From Novosphingobium kunmingense (GTDB lineage: Bacteria > Pseudomonadota > Alphaproteobacteria > Sphingomonadales > Sphingomonadaceae), in the NCBI RefSeq assembly GCF_002813245.1, contig NZ_PHUF01000004.1, forward strand, positions 62,001-126,000: DNA of 64,000 bases, in the 5' to 3' direction. Below are positions 62,529 to 64,000 of the stretch, piece after piece. A model generated the notes under the pieces. It was not told where the DNA came from. It was given only the letters and a program-made list of their open reading frames with translations, and ran no database searches. Both the position numbers and the translations under genes were made by a program. Numbering within the stretch: the first letter of the stretch is position 1; the number at the start of each line of letters is the position of its first letter.

Positions 62529-63283
62529 CAAAGCACCTGTCCATCGTCGATCGTGATCGTCGCCCCGGTTATGTGCCGGGAAGCGTCGGAGCATAGCAGG
62601 ATCAGCGGTTCGTCCAGCGCTTCGATCGGGCACAGCCGGCGGCGGTGGAAGGCGGCGATCTGCCGTGCGCCGCCCTCGGTCTGGAACCAGTCGCCGGCGA
62701 CCTCGGTCTGGATGTAACCGGGCTGGATGGTGTTGACGTTGATCCCCTGGCGGATCCATTCGCGCGCAAACTGCCGGCCAAGATGCGCCACCGCCGCCTT
62801 GCTGGCGGCATAGGCGGCGTCGCCCTGGGCGGTCATCTCGGCAGTAATCGATCCGATCAGGACGATGCGGCCGCGCTCGCTGTCGCGGAAGCCCGCCGCG
62901 ATCATTCGCCGCGCTCCTTCTCGCGCGGTCAGGTAGAGCCCGGTGAAGTTGGTGTCGAGCAAGGTATCGAGATCGGCCCTTGTCACTTCGGTCGAACGCC
63001 CGTCGCGCGACAGGCCGGCGTTGGCAATCACTGTGTCGACCGTTCCGAACCGCGCTTCGGCGGCATCGTAGGCGGCGATGATCGATGCTTCGTCGGTCAC
63101 GTCGAGCGGCACGGCAAGAGCCTGGTCACCGATGTCGCGGGCCAGTTCGGCGATTCGGTCGGTGCGGCGAGCGCCGAACACCACCCTTGCCCCTTGGCCG
63201 GCAAGAAGCCGCGCGAAATGCGCACCGAACCCGGACGAAGCCCCGGTTATCAGCACCACCCGTCCGTCGAGCCTGCTCGCCAT
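62528..63283 (-). CDS. Short-chain dehydrogenase/reductase (SDR)
   Basis: Classical SDR of 251 residues. ATG 63283 (MASRLDGRVVLITGASSGFG) follows a GGGAGA ribosome site and is chosen over a longer frame. The cofactor site is GASSGFG (14-20), NAG appears as VIANAGLSRDG near 84, active-site Ser in IGSITAEM near 145, and YAASKAAVAHLG near 158 provides Tyr-Lys. An unusual C-terminal stretch, RRRLCPIEALDEPLILLCSD, precedes the common TGATITIDDGQ end. It is cotranscribed with the thiolase-like gene, a pairing that fits oxidation of a beta-hydroxyacyl-CoA followed by chain cleavage. Confidence 0.87.
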   Translation of the reverse strand: MASRLDGRVVLITGASSGFGAHFARLLAGQGARVVFGARRTDRIAELARDIGDQALAVPLDVTDEASIIAAYDAAEARFGTVDTVIANAGLSRDGRSTEVTRADLDTLLDTNFTGLYLTAREGARRMIAAGFRDSERGRIVLIGSITAEMTAQGDAAYAASKAAVAHLGRQFAREWIRQGINVNTIQPGYIQTEVAGDWFQTEGGARQIAAFHRRRLCPIEALDEPLILLCSDASRHITGATITIDDGQVL

Positions 63284-63683
63284 GCACCATTCTCCCGCTG
63301 AATTAATCAGGCGATTAACAGGGTCGGACAAGCCGGGTCAAGGCGGCTCTGATCCAGGCGCGAAGCCTGCGTAAGCTAAACCCGGCCGGCAGGATCGTTC
63401 GCGCGAAACTCTCCCTGCCAATCAAACCAGCCGAGATTACAGTGACCTGCCGTCAATCTGTAACAATAAGTGAGTAAGATTACAGTATAACCTATTTTAT
63501 ATTAATTCCAGATTACTGAAATTCGTAGCCCATCGACAATCCAAATGATAATAGATTGCCTTCATCGGCAAGACCGAGTCGAAATTCGGCTTGTTGAGGA
63601 GTTCTTCAAACACAGGGTCGCTCTTAGGGTCGCGCGCACTGGGGCCTGGTCGAAAGCCAGGCCTCCAACCCAGGAGGATGACC
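63284..63683. promoter_or_regulatory. AT-rich gap with repeated TTACAG sites
   Basis: About 400 bp without a supported gene between the divergent SDR and the partial gene at 63684. The middle (about 63460-63560) is unusually AT-rich for this DNA. TTACAG occurs at 63437-63442, its reverse CTGTAA at 63458-63463, and TTACAG again at 63480-63485, with GATTACAGT conserved in both direct copies. These could be regulator half-sites or part of a promoter. Confidence 0.4.
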
Positions 63684-64000
63684 ATGTCTGACGACTTTTG
63701 CCCACGGCAGATTACTTTCAAGATTCCCGGAAATCCCGGCGTCACAGTGACCGCGACCGAAGTCGACGGCGCGCTGGTGTTCGAGATCGTCGCCGACGGG
63801 ACGACCAATCTCACCCCCGATCTTCGCGGGCTGTTCTTCGACATCGCCGAAGGCAAGATGGCCGGCCTGACGATTTCGGGCGACAGCGCGGTCACCGCGT
63901 CGCGGGTCGCGGCCAACAGCGTGCTCGACATGGGTCACGGCGCCAACATGACCGGCAAGACCAGCGACGGCTTCGACGTCGGGATCGAATTCGGCACCGC
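63684..64000 (+). CDS. Unrecognised protein, 5' part only, possibly exported or repeat-containing
   Basis: A reading frame starts at ATG 63684 (MSDDFCPRQITFKIPGNPGV) behind an AGGAGG ribosome site and stays open to the window end, at least 105 codons. It has no signal peptide. The sequence is rich in short beta-like, Asp/Gly/Thr-containing stretches such as LRGLFFDIAEGKMAGLTISG and NSVLDMGHGANMTGKTSDGF. This style is common at the N-terminus of large type I-secreted or RTX-like proteins, which carry their signal at the C-terminus. That idea cannot be tested here because the rest lies beyond the window. Confidence 0.65.
   Translation, partial: MSDDFCPRQITFKIPGNPGVTVTATEVDGALVFEIVADGTTNLTPDLRGLFFDIAEGKMAGLTISGDSAVTASRVAANSVLDMGHGANMTGKTSDGFDVGIEFGT

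Noticed and set aside
63497..63931. A 144-residue minus-strand frame near the window end
   Set aside because: It runs antisense to a better-supported frame with an AGGAGG site and crosses the AT-rich gap.

Overview
The window is GC-rich, densely coded DNA that I would place in the alphaproteobacterial order Sphingomonadales (a Novosphingobium- or Sphingobium-like genome). This rests on the TonB receptor/P450/acyl-CoA dehydrogenase style of catabolism, the mix of GTG and TTG starts, a separate hisZ, and core protein sequences (PurA, UvrB, HemC, TsaD) that read as sphingomonad. The placement is by recognition, not by search.

Positions 1-20904 form a catabolic block for a hydrophobic, probably lipid, steroid or terpenoid-like substrate. 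It holds three acyl-CoA ligases, four acyl-CoA dehydrogenases in two adjacent pairs, two enoyl-CoA hydratases, a MaoC-type double-hotdog dehydratase, a thioesterase, a wax-ester-synthase/DGAT-like acyltransferase, an APH-fold kinase, a TonB-dependent receptor, a cytochrome P450 and an AraC regulator. Three divergent promoter gaps (near 5360, 8325 and 13587) carry the same 16-bp element, identical in two of them, which suggests one regulon. The block ends where a zinc alcohol dehydrogenase reading frame is cut off exactly at the 3' end of a tRNA-Val(UAC) gene, the usual look of an island or recombination boundary.

Positions 20905-32368 hold the tRNA, a MarR-like winged-helix regulator divergent from a fourth acyl-CoA synthetase, and then mostly core genes: purA, an alpha/beta hydrolase, a glycine-zipper stress-type protein, hisZ, serA and serC (with a probable serC-type leader), an MgtC-like protein and an extensin-like lipoprotein.

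Positions 32372-36359 are a complete Anbu cluster (proteasome-like peptidase, transglutaminase, alpha-E protein, circularly permuted ATP-grasp). Then come a lipase-like hydrolase, a third acyl-CoA dehydrogenase pair behind an inverted repeat, an orphan receiver protein divergent from a Crp/Fnr regulator, an SDR, and a 1024-residue TIR protein with a TolB-like region, TPR-like repeats, a membrane span and an Ala-rich helical tail.

Positions 45200-63283 hold a membrane glycosyltransferase-like protein, uvrB, a membrane HhH protein, a tsaD-gpsA-flippase operon, hemC-hemD with a membrane coiled-coil protein, a UbiH-like hydroxylase with an alkaline phosphatase, a DsbD-like reductase, and a thiolase-like/SDR pair. 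The window closes in the 5' part of an unrecognised, possibly exported, protein. I found no rRNA, CRISPR array, transposase or integrase.
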